This document shows, piece after piece, positions 34,723 to 49,700 of a DNA stretch of 64,000 nucleotides; position 1 is the first letter of the stretch, and each line of letters begins with the position of its first letter. This DNA is from Prosopocoilus inquinatus (lineage: Eukaryota; Arthropoda; Insecta; Coleoptera; Lucanidae). The stretch spans positions 50,516,101-50,580,100 of the forward strand of contig CM069872.1 of assembly GCA_036172665.1 (NCBI GenBank). Direction: 5' to 3'. A program made the translations under genes and the position numbers. The notes under the pieces were generated by a model. It was given only the letters and a program-made list of their open reading frames with translations. It was not told the origin of the DNA and did no database searches.

Positions 34723-37700
34723 TCATTTGATGATAGACGTGGTCTTTTCCGGTCTATCGTCGCAGATATCTGGTTCAGGATCACTCTCTTCGTTATTTTC
34801 CAGCGATTGGCTGTTTGACGAAACGCTGTTGCATCTCCTCCATTTAGCCCTACGATTTTGAAACCAGGTTTTAACCTGTAAACAAACAAGAATATTACCA
34901 AAAAAAGAAAACTAAACTCTAGCTTAAATAATAAACAGTTTAATATCTTACCTGTCGGTCAGTGAGTTTGAGGGAATCTGCCAATATCCTCCTGTCCTCT
35001 GGACTGAGGTATTTGTGAGAATTGAATCTCTTCTCTAAGGCGTCTGTCTGGGACACTGTGAATCGGACTTGACCTCCTTTTCGCTTCGAATAATGAGCGT
35101 AAGGAAGTGGTAGGACCACAGGAAACGTAGAAGGATACATCGGCCAGTAGCGACCTCTAGAGTAAACGCTAGAGAAGGCACTGACTGAAAACAAAAGAAA
35201 TTATGAAAATACATTCAATATTTAACAAATTATAAACTAAACAAAAACTATTTCATAAAGTAACATGCGTAATTGTATTTGGAAATACCGTCACAGCCTA
35301 CTCATATTACAAACTTACTTGATCTCTCTGTATTTAAATAAATAGATTGTGTAGCACGATATGTTAGGGTATGTACGTGCGTTTGGGCAAGTAGGCTATC
35401 GTTAGTTGTTCGTAATTCCAGAAAGTTGCCTAATATTTAAGTCATGTGACAGACGCCGTTTTTATCGCTGAAATTTTCAGGTGTCCGTTTTTTTTTCCGT
35501 TGCGTCACCTAAGGTGCGATGATTTACGGCATTATTTTGACAGATTACCGCAATTAATTTCTTAAGAAAACAAAAACACCTTCGATGGGACCTCGATAAG
35601 ATTTATCGCCTGAAATCTATCGATCATAATTCAATGCGATGTTTGCGTTGCGAAATAAAAATTCAATAAGTAGTAAAGCTTTGCAAGTTTTAAATAAATA
35701 GCCATTGGCGAAGTCGACAGAATATAAAAAAAAATAATTGAAACAAATAAAACAAGCAATTCGATACTAAAACCTGGAAAAAATATCAGAAGCATCATTT
35801 CGAACGAAATGGCTTACGATGTGATTCATTTATGGAATAATAGATGACGCCTATGTGCGTCGCCGCCTGGTGGTCGTTTAGAGAATCAACTAAGAACAGT
35901 TACGTACCGACTACGTGTATTTAAATTAATTAGAAACTGAGCTGAGATATTTAAATTGCGCAACGAAATCGCTTAACCTTTTCAAATTAATGCTCTCGTG
36001 TTATTACACTGATAACGATCGAATTATGGCGATATAATTTTGCAAACGGATGAGATAATAAACGTCTGCGGGGTTTATCGCTGAAATCTCGTTCGAATTA
36101 ACATTCGGATTAAGGTAGTTCAAAAAAAAAACCGGTTTAAACCGAACTACTGACTGAATAAAACAAAGCAAGAGCGTAGTGTCGGGACAGATGTGGGTTT
36201 ACTCGTCGCGTAAGTTATGGGCCTGCAGGCCCAAAACTGTCCCGGATCCAAGAATATACTATATATTATCAAAATATGTAACAAAATTAAATGCACGCGA
36301 ACTCTCCAAACACAAATGATTGAATTGATGGGTAATAATTTATGTGGCGGTCTTTACAATTACGTATAGATTAAGGCCGTGTTCACACCTTGTGTAATGT
36401 AAACTGCTTCAAGCGTAGAATTTATTTGTTTAAGGGCACAGCTGGTGAAGACTTCTAAACCCCGGTTAAGTTTTATCTTGAAAACTTTGGCCATTAATAA
36501 ACTCTATTATCGTTTCATGAGGTATTTGCCCTAATTCCTTTGTAATGCCGAATTTCAGGGTAAATTCGATAAGAGAGATTGGCCTCATAATGCACGGTAA
36601 ATATGCAAACATCTGGATTTCTATTATCTTTTAATAAAATGCTCAATACGCGCGCTACTTTGTTTGTTGTATGTAGAAATGGAAGCTCGTTAAAATCAAA
36701 TCGGCTACTTTTCGTACAGGACTCGACTCAGTTTCACGAACAATTTATTTATTTCTTTAATTAAATATTTCCGCTGCCCTAAAATTTCTGGTTCCAAATA
36801 AGTGATAAATAAATTCCAACTCAGCAATTATTTAAAACGTGTTGGCTTATTACACGTCCATTTACTGCCGATCGATCACCACAATAAGTGGTTTAAAATT
36901 CCAGGATATCTTGGCCTTTAATCTCCTGATTGCCTTGGTAAGAAACAGCAGGTCGTCATCATTTATAATACATCATATTTAATTACCGATCTCAAATGAC
37001 AGTAAAGACGTAATGAGAAAAGAAAATTTTTCCACTGAATTCATTCGCCTTATTTGTACAACTTCAATTTATGACTACATTTTATACAGCGCGAGCAAAA
37101 CTGACTACTGCAGTGGCGGCGTTACGGGTGGGCGAACGGTGCAACCACCCGGGACCTCGCGCCATCTCCTATACATGAATTTTTCAATATTTTAAGCCAC
37201 GATAGTTGCTAGAATGAAGAAGATCGAATATCGTATATACGAAAATATTTGCGGATCTTATATTGATATTCAGTCAAAAAGAAAAATAAAAACCTTACAA
37301 ACAAACAACACATATAAATAAATAATTGTAATAATTTAGAGAGACAACATTTTCGACCAGCTCTTATTTCTAGAATAACATCTGTTGTATGAAGACTAGA
37401 TTTTATGGTCTTCAATCATTTCTTGCCTCTCCTTAGAATTTAAGTTGCCTTGCAAAAAATCTCAAAAATGTTTAAGTAAGATTATTGCAGTTTATAATTA
37501 GTTTCAGTTTTTAAACTCTCGATTTTATAATTCGATAACCTTATAGGTTGGTTAATATTGGTAGGCCCCCTTTTAAATTACATTAGTATTCTTAAAACAG
37601 TATGCCTAGATATACTAATTCCGTTTGATTTTATTTCATTTTTTTTTAGTTGTAAACCGATTGTATTTTGTCTGTACTTGCTTCAATTTGACTTTATTTT

Positions 37701-40700
37701 ATATTTGTATTATGTTATATATTTACACTTTGTACTCTTAATTCGTTGTGACTAAGTTTTATAGAATATGTAATTTTGTCTTATTTTTATCGCCGATCGT
37801 CTTTTGTTTTTCTTTTTTAATTCCTCATTTGGCTTTATTTTATTCAATTTTTAATACAGTGTGGAAACTAAGCAGCGGATAAATACGATATTTTTAAGAC
37901 GATCAATTTTTTCAAAAAACTCAGAAACTATTTTCATTACTACAGGGTGTTTGCAGAAAGCTGGCCGAGTGTTAATTTTATATTTTTTTAATGGTGCCCT
38001 TCCAATTAAACAAAATTGACGGGTCCGAGCGTTTATTCTTTTTTTAAATTAATTGAAAATTGTAAATATCGAATTTATCCACCACTTAGTTTCCACGCTG
38101 TGTAATTAATTGATCGACCTTTGTTTTTTCTTCTATTCGATTTCATTTAATTTAGTTTTATTTTTTAACTATCGGATTATCTTTCATTCTACCCGATTTT
38201 ATGTTTTTATTATCAATTGATCGTCTTTTGTTTTTGTTTTTTCCTTAAGTTACTCGATTTCAGTTTATTTTACATTTTAATCCTTTCGATCGATCGACAT
38301 TTTTGTTTTTGTTTTTCTTTTGATGTATTTGATTTGAGTTTATTTTATATTTTAATCCCTTTCGATCGATCGCCATTATAGTTTTCTCTTTTATGTGATT
38401 TGATTTTATTTATTGGTTATCAGTTGATCGTCTTTTGTTTTTGATTTTTTTTTATTTACTCAATTTATTATACATTTTAATTCCTTAGATCGATCGTCGT
38501 TTTCGTTTTCTCTTTTATGCGATTTGATTTTATTTATTCATTATTAATCAATCGTCTTTTGTTTTTGCTTTTGTTTTATTCATTAAATTCGAGTTTATTT
38601 TACATTCTAACCCGTTGGATCGATGGTCATTTTTGTTTTCTCTTTTATGCGATTTGATTTTATTTTTTAATTATATTTTTTTTAACATTTAAAATTTTCG
38701 TCTATCATCTTTTGTTTTTTGTTTTATCTTTCGTTTGACTTTATTTGATACGAGTTTTTGTTTTTTAATTGTATTTTTATTTTCTTTTGATTAAATTTTT
38801 GGTTTTCAATTTTTATATTGATTTGACTTATTCTTAGTTCTATTTTCGTCCTATTCTTTTGACGATTTGATTTGACGATATATTATTTTTATTTTGAACA
38901 TCAATTAATCGTCTTCTTTTTTATATATTTTTATTTTATAGTTATTTTTTATTTTCTAAGTAACATTTTTATTTCATAGTTTTGTTTCTTTGTATCCGTA
39001 GTACCGTTTTGATTTCAAATAACGACATATTTTTAAAATCGGAACTTGTCAAATAGCGGTCACTTGAAGTTATTTTACTTAATCGTTTTAAATTTATTAG
39101 TATTTTCTGCTTTTTATAATGCAAAGAAGACAAACTCTTTTCCCTTACCCCAAGGGCCCCGCAAAAATTTCTTGCCCGAGGCCTCGCAACTATTAAGGCA
39201 GGCTCTGGACTACTGGTATGTGTGAAGTTAATAAAGCATTTCCTGCACCAACTTAATTGTATAAATTCAAATTTTCTCGCAGTAATATTTGCGTGTACAC
39301 TCTTTTCCAAAAGAATTCGTCCGATTCACAGTAGGATTTGTGAAATAAACGTTAGTTTTAGAAATTGTTGGGCATACAGGGTGACTCAGAATAAGTGTCC
39401 GACCCATTAGGAGTGTATTCACTAAGGTCATGCAAGTGCGAAATTGCAAGAAATAAATCTATCAGAGGCATTTCAAAAATCAACAACCTCCTTTGAATCC
39501 AAAATGGAAATCATGATTCATTTCTTACGTATACATACACGAGCCTGAAATACGAATGAATGAATTGCGTATTATACATTTTTTTCCGCAGAAAATCATA
39601 AATAAAAACGCTTTTCAGTTTCATCTCAAGGTAAACGATGGTATTTCGCTCTATTCCACCCAAGTTCAATGGTCTTGTGACGCAATGCAGCTGTACTAGT
39701 GTCCATCAACCAATCTTTAATGCATTTTATCTCAAAAACTATATGGATATTAGACCCCCTATGAATATAGACTTTTTGTTTTGTTTTTCTGTGTATTACC
39801 TGTGTCTGATGGGTCGGAAACTTATTCTGAATCACCCGGTATATTACAAACGAAACGTTATCATAGAACCAGCTTATCTGGCGAATCGCCAAAATAATGA
39901 ATCATTAATAAGCCCTCCTCGAACTAGTCACATGATTGTAATATAAAACTACATAAGCTATAAAAATTTCAAAAAACGTGACAAACAAGTCTGCAATCGA
40001 CGTTCGCTTTCTTCTCGGCCTTAAAGCTTACTCGTATTTGATTAGATACATAGTATAGCCCATATAATCTTTGGAAATGTAAATCCTAGGCGTAAGTCGC
40101 CTTGGCTTAAGTCGTCTCCATTTCGTATTAAGTAATAGCGAAGCGTAACCGATTAGAGTTGAGTGCATGTTTGAACTGTAACCGTTCAGAAATCTATTTT
40201 GTATACACTCCTGATAAGTCGTATATATTGCAATTGACCGAAAAGGCGGGTGCTAATCCGGCATTATTAGCTCCCGTATGGGAAATTCGAGCTTTCGGTG
40301 TTTGCCGGAGGATTAAATAATCGATTAATCAGATGTATAAGCTGTTTTGACGTGTTTATCAGGAATTATTGATTGTAATATTAGTGCTATTTGATCGATC
40401 AGAAGTATTAATGGGCATTGTAGATGCGAGATTAAAATCTAATTTATTTCGTATTGATCCGATGCAAGATTAACTTCTTACGCACGGCGTTTAAGACGCA
40501 TGCTTTTTTTTATTTACAAATTTTATCTCGCTTAATGCTAGGTACGACGAAACGTGATACACGCTCGTTGATAAAAGGTCTGCTGGAAAATACCTAAATA
40601 AATTGTTGTTTTCTTACTCACGCAGATAAAGATAAACATTTATTTGTAGTAGATAAATTTGTATATTTAGCGGAAAATGTGTAAAAATATAATAACGACA

Positions 40701-43700
40701 AGAAGTTCTATACATATTTCTACATATTATTTTATTCGAACTTTTCAATTTCTTTTTAAAGTGACAATAAGAAAGTTATTCACTAAAATGGTAACCGACC
40801 TACCTCCCTGGATCTGCGCCACTGGTGAAGAATGCTCAATTTTCCGCATGATATATCCATCCCTGTATTTTACTTGTCCTGCATGTCAAATTTCAACCCT
40901 CTACTTCAAACCGTTCCAGAGTTATTTAAGAAAATGTGCTTTTCAAGTTACCCCTTTAGGAGGTTGTATCTCAGAAACGAAAAAGTTTTGTGCACAGATG
41001 AATTAGGTTAAACAGTAATATTTTAATGTCTTCTATACGTGGTATAATTATTGCCATCTCATTCGATAACATCCTGTATATGAAGTCCCCGTAACCCATT
41101 GTATGTATGTACTCCACATTCCCCGTGTTCAAATTGTGCGTGTTATTTAGGGAATATCAACACAAACGGTTGGTAAAACTGCAGTAGCACTAGTTACTAT
41201 AGCGCGTTCCAATCTCAAAATGCACTACAGGCCTTATGGAGAATTCGGCGAAATAAAGATAGCTTTATTGAAAAATCCTGAAAGATAGAAAGGGACGTAC
41301 TTCACACTAAGCTTGGAACGCGCTATATCACGGGTTACTAATGTATACTTTTTTTTTTATAAATCAAGAGACCCTTGCATTATGTTGGATTAAAACGTGA
41401 ATCTCCATCTCATCACTGCTACTAACTTGGCAAGGTATTAGAAGTTTCATGTCAAAGTCTCTGTCAAACTATTTGACATTAATAATAATAATAAGAAAAT
41501 GAATGTACCCTGTCTTCAAATGAATTCCTCATTAAAGCAGGACGTATTTTTTTTCTTACTATTGGCAACACTTAATACAACAGCGAGGGGATAGCTGTCA
41601 ATAGCTGACAGTGACTATTTTCACTATTTTCCAGTCTTAAAGTTCGAAAATAACTTTCAATAATAAAAAAAAATAATGTGCTGTAATTTTATTATTTTAT
41701 AATATTGAAAATACAAAGTGTCACAATTTGACGTTCATTTAATTTAAATAATTGAACAGCTGTCAGTGTTCCAAACATTTCGGAGAGAAAACACTCTGTG
41801 AAACCATGGCCATAGCTTTAATTAGGAATTTAATTGAAGACACGGTATTTATGCTCTGTTTTTAAGTGTTTCAAAATTCATGCGTCTCTTTTGATATTTT
41901 TTGCGATCGTCATCTGTTTATCCATTGTTTCTTATTGAAATTCATCCGCAAACATTTCTGTCACTTGTTGAAAGTTTTTTATTTTGTAGTTGTCGTTACT
42001 GATTGAAGGAACCCTCGAGGCTTCTTCTTCTTCTTCTTCTTCTTTTGTGTTTTGCCTACAAATTTCCTCAATTATTTCTTCTTCTTTCGTAAACGTGGAG
42101 ATCGTCATTTAATTTTCTTGTTTTTTCTTCGTTTTTCGTGAAATTTAGGACCGTCTTCTGTTTTCATCGTTTTTTTTTTCTTTTCATTCTTTCTCATCGT
42201 TTTTTTTCTTCCTTTTTTCATTGCGATTACATTTTTGCAAAAGCCTTTTTTTATTTTTATTTGCCGTCTTTGTTTTGCTCAAAAAAGTATTCCCGCGCCA
42301 CTTGTTCTTTCGTTCGTCTTTTGTTTTTCTTAGGTACTTTCTTCGATAATGTTCATTTTTTTTTTCGTTGTTTTAATGTCTGATATTTTTCAGAAATTAA
42401 GACATTTCATTTCAGTTTTTTTGTGATTCTTCGTGAAATTAATGATGGTCTTTTGTTTTCATCGTTTTTCTTCTTCGTTTCTTTCCTTTCTTATCGTTCT
42501 TTCTTTCTCTTTTCCATTGCGGCTACATTTTTCCAAAAGTTTTTTCTTTGTTTTTATTTGCCATCTTTGTTTTGCCAAGCCAAACGATAAAAAAATCATG
42601 TCCCGCGCTGCTCGTTCTTACGTTCGTCTTTTGTTTTTCCTTACTTGCTTCGAAAATTTTAATTTTTTTTTTATTCGGTAATTTAATGTTTGTCGTTTTC
42701 CAAAAATTAAGACATTTCATTTCAGTTTTTTTGTGATTCTTCGTGACATTTACGATAGTCTTTTGTTTTCATCGTTTTTCTTCTTCTTTTCTTTCCTTCC
42801 TTAGCGTTTTTTCCCTTTTCCATTGCGATTACATTTTTCCAGAAGCTCTTTTTTTTGTTTTTATTTGCCATTTTTGTTTCGTGAAGGCAAACGATCAAAA
42901 AATTATTTCCGCGTCACTTGTTCTTTCGTTCGTCTTTTGTTTTCCTTAGGTACTTTCTTGGAAAATTTTAATTTTTCTATTCGTTGTATTAATGCCCCCC
43001 ATTTTTCAGAAATTAAGACGTTTCGTTTCAGTTTTTTTTTTGTGATTATTTTTCTTTCGCAATTATTATGATTGTTGTTTATAATCCTTTTCTTGCTCCT
43101 TTTTTGTTTCTTTTTGTTAATTTTAAGTTACTGTCACGTCTTGTTTGAATGTTATTATCAATTTTTGAAACGAAATTCTTTCAATTTTGCTGTCTCTTTC
43201 CTTTCTTCAATATTGTGATTGTCATTTGTCTTCCTTTGTTTTTGTTTATTTGTGACGTTTGCGCTGTCAGTTGTCAGTTGTCATTACGTCTTAAGTGTTT
43301 ACCAAGTAATTTTTTAAGAAATATGTTATTCGTTTTGAATTCTTACTTTTCTCTTCATCTGATCGTAGTTTGTTTTTCTCTTTAAATTAATGTCCCCAGT
43401 TCGAGAGGGCATCTCGATCATCAATAAATTCGTCTTTTTTTGCTTTTTCATTATTTTCAATCATCTTTTATCAATTCTTTTCGTTTTCCAATCTTTTACG
43501 TTTCTTTTTCTATCGTAAATGTTGCGGGAGTGATAAATCTGTTTTTCTCTTTCTATCGCTCCCTCTTTCTTCTTCTTTCTTTATTCCACCGTTGCCGTAA
43601 TTACCAAGTTACTTCAAATTAAAGTAATTCATAAATATATCGTTCTTGTTACTCTAAGGGCTATTTGCACCACATCCAGTGAAAATTTAAGCTCCAGTTA

Positions 43701-46700
43701 ACTTTATAGGAACGATTGTTATAATAATTGAATCCGCGGCGAATAATCGCCGATTAAAGTTGTAAATTGTAACAGAGGGGGGCACACTAACGACAACTGG
43801 GTTGCGTTCAGATTTATAAGGTAGAGGGTAAAGTGCAACCTGAACGTGTAATCGTATCTTTCTCACTCACGATTATTAACATATCTTGCGTCTCTTTCAT
43901 CCGTTTCAAGAAGTCTGTCTTGTATTTACATCGTTGCCATGGCAACAAGAGAACCTTCACTGATTTTCACGTCCTACTCAAATAATGGGATGAGAAAAGT
44001 TCGTCCGTTGCCAAGGCAACGATGATGTAAACGCAACATTTCTTGAAACGGATGAAAGAGACGCAAGATATGTTAATAATCGACAAACAGGAAATGAAAT
44101 GGCTCGTGCGTGAAGCTTTTACACGAATAAATACTCTTATCTACAATTGAAGTTTGTTCTTGTCCGATGAAAATTGTAAGTACAAAGTTTTTTTTAATCT
44201 CGAGCCAGACAGAAATATGAAAAGAAAACATTCAACGTTTTGCTATAGATTTATAGCTTCGTCAGGAGAAACGTTGAGTGTTTTCCCTTCATATGTCTGT
44301 CCGGTTCGAGATTAAAAAAAACTTTGTACTTACTCTTATCTACGTTTGTAATAACAATAAAACCAACAAAAACATTAACGGATTGAATAGGAGAGATTAT
44401 GTATACTGAATAACATGAATGATGAATGACAACTCTTTGTTTTCCTTATTACAAGCGCCATCTGTTGGTCAGTGATTATCTCGAATTACCCAAGTTGAAT
44501 TCGACCTTGGGAATCTGAACGTAATCCAATCATGGAAAAGGTTTTTTTCAAACGCGACCGGCCGGAAGAAGTACTTATGTTTCGTCTGAATCGAGGAGGC
44601 CGTGGTGGAAGCTATTCGGGTTTGCTACTCAACCTCTAGATGGCAACACTCACACGCAGATATAGCTGATGTCAAATGTCATGCAAATGTAAGAAACGTC
44701 TCGGTTGTTCAGATCGGCTCCAAAGAAAAATATTTTTAAATTGTAAGCTCATGTTTTGAGCAAAGTTCTCTTTTATACGGTTCATTAGTCTCCTTACCCG
44801 TTTAATACCCTGTAACTTATCGGATTAAGGTAGTTTCAGATTTGTTCTTTCGAAAACTTTGCGTTCAATAAATTAATCACCGGGAGCGATAAAGAAAAGT
44901 CGATAAGCCTTTTGAGCAATTACAATTACGAAACGATTAACGACCGGGCGAACGCGCTTACGTTTTGAGTTTGAGAACTAGCGCGGCCCCAATTCTGAAC
45001 TGAGTGCAACGCAATTTCAAGTTGCGTGTTTGCATTTTGTTAAAGCAAGATAATCCGGGGGGGTCTTAAAAGATTTCGGACGGATCTCGGGGTATTAGCG
45101 TTTCAAAATTATTCCCCGGGCAAATAAGGCATTTTTGTATTAAAAAAAAGTTTCCAATCGGGCGCCGCACACAAACATACGTGGATATAAATAAGTTCGA
45201 GATAAAAATTGGAATTAATTCTTCTTGTCTTCCGAGGATTAAATGTAGGGAGGGCGTAAGCTAGCTATAGTGACAAGAAATAACTTACGTTTTATGTTTA
45301 CAAATATTCGCATTTACTAACAATGAGCAATGTAGCTTTAGAGATAAGTAATTAAAATTACACACCCAATTTGCGTTTTATTATCTCAAGAAAAACAAAC
45401 ACAAAATAAACTTAATAGTTTCAGTTAAATGGTGTGATACTTAAACGCTCTTGCAAAACTGATACATACGTATTTCATATCTAGGTGTGAGTATGTGTGT
45501 GTGTGTGTTTAGGTATACGCAAGGAATATAAAAAGTTTCAAATATCGCCTCGACTTTATCAACTTGTAAATATTAGTACAAGCACAATATCATCTTGTTT
45601 AATAACATATAAATGATTCAATTGCCTTTTGTGTCGAGTGATAACTACAAGATGATATGAATCACTTTTAACTCATTGCAACGTAAAATTAATAGCAACT
45701 TTTATTAAAAATAAAATAAATAAATTCAGATTACGAGTTCCGGTAGCACATCGCACTTAATTAACATTCTGTACAAAGACGACCATAGGAAGACCGCATG
45801 TCTGCTTCCTTTTGCGGTTTTTCGCTTTGTCGCAATCCGCAAATTATATCGTAAATTAGTGCTATAATAGCACGAGGAGCGTTTCGCATTTTGCGAGAGC
45901 ACGTTCAATACGATGATTACGGGACCGCAAAGAATTTCCAAACGAGTTCACCTATTTTTTAATTACATAAATCGCAGCAATTCGACGAAAAACCGAAAAC
46001 CGGAAGGAGGAAACAGATTAATTAATTTTTGAGATAGCTACGTGCCTAATCTCTTAAATGTGGTGGCTCCAAAATGTTCTTTTCTTCTTTCAGGGGAAGA
46101 ACCATGTCAAATTAATTTGCTTAACAAACAAAAAATCCAAATCCGAGTTAAAAAAATATCAGATTTAAAGAAACTCCTCTAATTAGGAATGGTTTTTAAT
46201 GATTGATGTTAAGTTGGCAACACAAGAATGTTTTCGAAGTCCGCTTCGATTAAATTAGACGAGAAAATCTCGTCCCTAAGAAAATCACGGAGTAACTGAC
46301 ATCTAGCGAGGGTTTTGCGAAAGGGCCTATAATAAGGAAAACATTAGAATGACATTTGGTTAACCTATAAAAAAAAAACACTAAATTAAAATATTTGTGA
46401 CACTTTCGTGGTCTTAGCACGACGTACACACAAATAAAACTAACAAAAATATTGATAGATCGAATAGAACATGCTATACGCAACAACATTATTGACAGCT
46501 CTTTATCTTCCTTATTAAAAGCACCGTCTGTTGGTTGCTGATTTTCGCGAATAGCTATGAAGAGTAATTTAAATTTGCCCGCCAAAAACTCTCAATGTTA
46601 TTGGCTGTTCTACGTCCAAATTCACTCGTTTCATGATTCGTGTAAGTTTTAAAATTGTAAACAAATCGTTTACAAGTAATAACGGTCGTGGAAAATTTAT

Positions 46701-49700
46701 AATCTTCGCAAATAAACCAAATTAATAAGTCCTTCAGTTTTACAGCGTGAATCCATCTAAAACAGGGCGACAACTGTTGCTCTCCCCTACACTCTGTTTT
46801 TATTTCGGAGGAGTACTTTGAAATTTTGGCGTTAAAAACGAGCTTTGTCATTGGTAGTTGACAGGAATTGACCAGTGACAAAGCTCGTTTTTAGCGCCAA
46901 AATTCCAAAGTACTCTTCCGAAATTAAAAAAAAAAACAAAATGGGATATCAGAATTAGGAAATATTTTTCAACTTGATAATTCTGGCCGCAGTAAGGTAC
47001 AGTTGCGGCCTTTGAAAACTGGTACACTTTGGCAAATACAATTTTTTCGCGATGTAAACTGATCGTATTAAATCTGAAGTTTCTAAACGTCACTCAAATT
47101 ATTGTAAATCCGGCTATGAATATGTCAAATTTGACATTACAAAATTAAGAATTCCTGACAGTGATGTCAACTCTCAGTGTACCAGTTTTCAAAGGCCGCA
47201 ACTGTACATCAAAACAATGTTCCCAATAGCCTTAAGTGAAATATCACCACAAATAGGCCGTAAAATCACCAAGAATATTACTACGCCATAAATGGAATTT
47301 TGTAGAAATTTAAACCTATTACAACTGGTGTATATAACTGATTTTTGGAAAGACAATAAACAAAAGACGATCGGTCGTTGAACAAATGCAAGAGACCAAA
47401 AAAAAAAAAGTCGACGATTTGAGTCGATTTGAGCATAAGAAAATCTTTTGTTTTTGCTTTTACATTAAATATATTTTTTTGTCTGAAATTCGTTACAAAG
47501 TGAGAGAGACAAATTAGTGAATATTTATTTGTTGATGTGACAGTAGTCTTTTTGACAAGTTTTATGCAAAAATTATCACCTTGTCACGCGGGGTGATGCG
47601 GGCGAGTCTAAGTAGGGTTGCCAACGTGATGCATTGATTGATGCTAACCGGAAGAATCGAAAGAAATGTTATTTCAAATCATTTTCGCACGAAGAAAAGC
47701 CGAGAAGATGAAATATTAATATTTTCAAATAATAGAAATTAAAGAAAAAAAAATTATTTTGTGAGCAATCAAAATAAAATTTGTGAGTTGCAAATAAAGG
47801 TCAAAACAGTGTCGTCGATCTTGTGAGTCCAAAATTCCCCTAAGAATTATTATATATTTTACAAAGATATTATCAAGGAAAAGAATTCAGGCCACTTGTT
47901 CCCCGAACGGTACGAAAATTTAGTACTCGGACTGTATCAGCTTCGCCCATAACGTGCGATCGTTCGCATTGCACTCCTTCCCCTTCCACTCAATAACAAT
48001 TCGATGCATCGCAAAGTATATTCGAGCGTCCAACACTAAGTGGCCTGAATTCTTTTCCCTGGTTATTATACATCAAGAATTTTGGTAATGAAGAGGAAAT
48101 ATAAGTAATTTAATTTTCCTTTCATTACCAACATTCGCTTTAGTAAAATGGAATTTAACTGTAGAGAAAAAAATTATTAAAATTAATACAAAGTGGTCAA
48201 ACAGAACAATTTGAGTTGCTGAATTTTATTTTGAACTTGACGGCTTGATGCCGATAGCCTATATATAATATTGACAAGCATTTCAAATTCAAAGTAAACA
48301 TTAAGGAAACGCTCGACGTCACCTACAACTTTATTTAAGTCAAAGATCTGTCAAATTAATCAACAGAACATATCCGGTTTCTGTGTTGCAAATAGTTAAA
48401 TAAAAAAAATGCCAACTCCAACGGTTCTCCCTGATCACCCAGTACAAATTGCTACAACCGATGTTAAAGAAATTGTGTAAGGAAACTGTGTTACGCCAGT
48501 GCCATCTAGGTATATTTTGTCGAACTATAAATTGTCAGTTGTCAGCGCAAAATTTGAAATAAATTTTTAATATTTCTCTCGCGGTGTAGGAGATGCGTAG
48601 AACTGAAAATTGCTACCAAATTTCCTCGAATTAATAAAAAAAATTCTTTTCCCCCTTTTTTCACCAAAAAAATTCCGAAAAAAGGGAAAATTTTCCTTCA
48701 GTTCGCGAATACTGGATGAAAAGAAAATTATTCCTACTTCTTGTTCCCGACTAGATGTAATTAATTTTATTTGAAACCGGAAAATGATCGTGAAAATCCG
48801 AAGTTTTGACGTGGTTGGCAACACTAAGCCCAAAACAAAGAAAAAAAAAAACATTGGAATGCAAATTGAATTTCAAGTTTTTTTTTTTTAACCAAATCAA
48901 AATTAACTTCCACTGTCAAATGAATTTATAAGCGTCTACATCGCGTTTTCTTTCTCGAAAGATACAAGAAAATAAATAAATAAATAAATAAATGAACAAA
49001 CCAAACAGATTCGTGGTTTTCGATAACTGTACGATTTAGTTTTCGGCCATTTTGTTGATGATGATTCGTTCAAAAAGTGGCAGGAATCGATCGTCAATTC
49101 ATTTTGATCGTTGTCTTCTTTCTGCTTACGCGAATGACCAAAGCAGCATTCTTACAAATAAAAAAATAATTTATTTTGCGCACGTATTGTAGATAAAGAA
49201 GGCGATTTTTATACTTGGCGAATACGAAAAAATTAAAATCACTGAGAGCGTTTTCGTTTAATTGATGCAGAACATTCTAAGAGTATCTCCATCCCTTGTT
49301 ATTACACGAGATTAAATCAGGATGGGAATAGTTTAGAGCTGTTAATTCAACTTTAAGTTCTAAAAGAGAATCATCAGAACTAAAATGCCCGATAGTCCGA
49401 ATTTAAAACAATAGTAAGCGGTGTACAATAACTGAATTGCCAACATTTAGGAAAACACTAAAAGAATCTGGCGCGAAATTCAAAGTATCCTCAATCATTA
49501 TCACTTTAACTTTATACTTATGTATTTGTGCTTGTTGTAATGTGTTGTTAGTGAATTCTTAAATTTTTAAAATATATTATACCTATCTGAAAGAATTTGA
49601 AGTATTTTTATAGCATAACGCCCTAATAAATGTTTTCGCTCAATAACAACAACATATTGATTTATCTTCTTATTGAACGAAAAATAAACAAAAACAAATT

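Noticed and set aside
36180..36250. GGGCCTGCAGGCCC palindrome as a possible regulatory site
   Set aside because: A single short palindrome in an intron with no second copy; function cannot be supported.
39626..39892. 88-codon minus-strand frame
   Set aside because: Lies entirely inside the ACAGGGTGA-ended MITE at 39376-39841 and its edge.
42138..43071. Several Phe/Leu-rich frames resembling membrane proteins
   Set aside because: They come from translating T-rich tandem repeats, recur with the repeat period and lack splice or start context.
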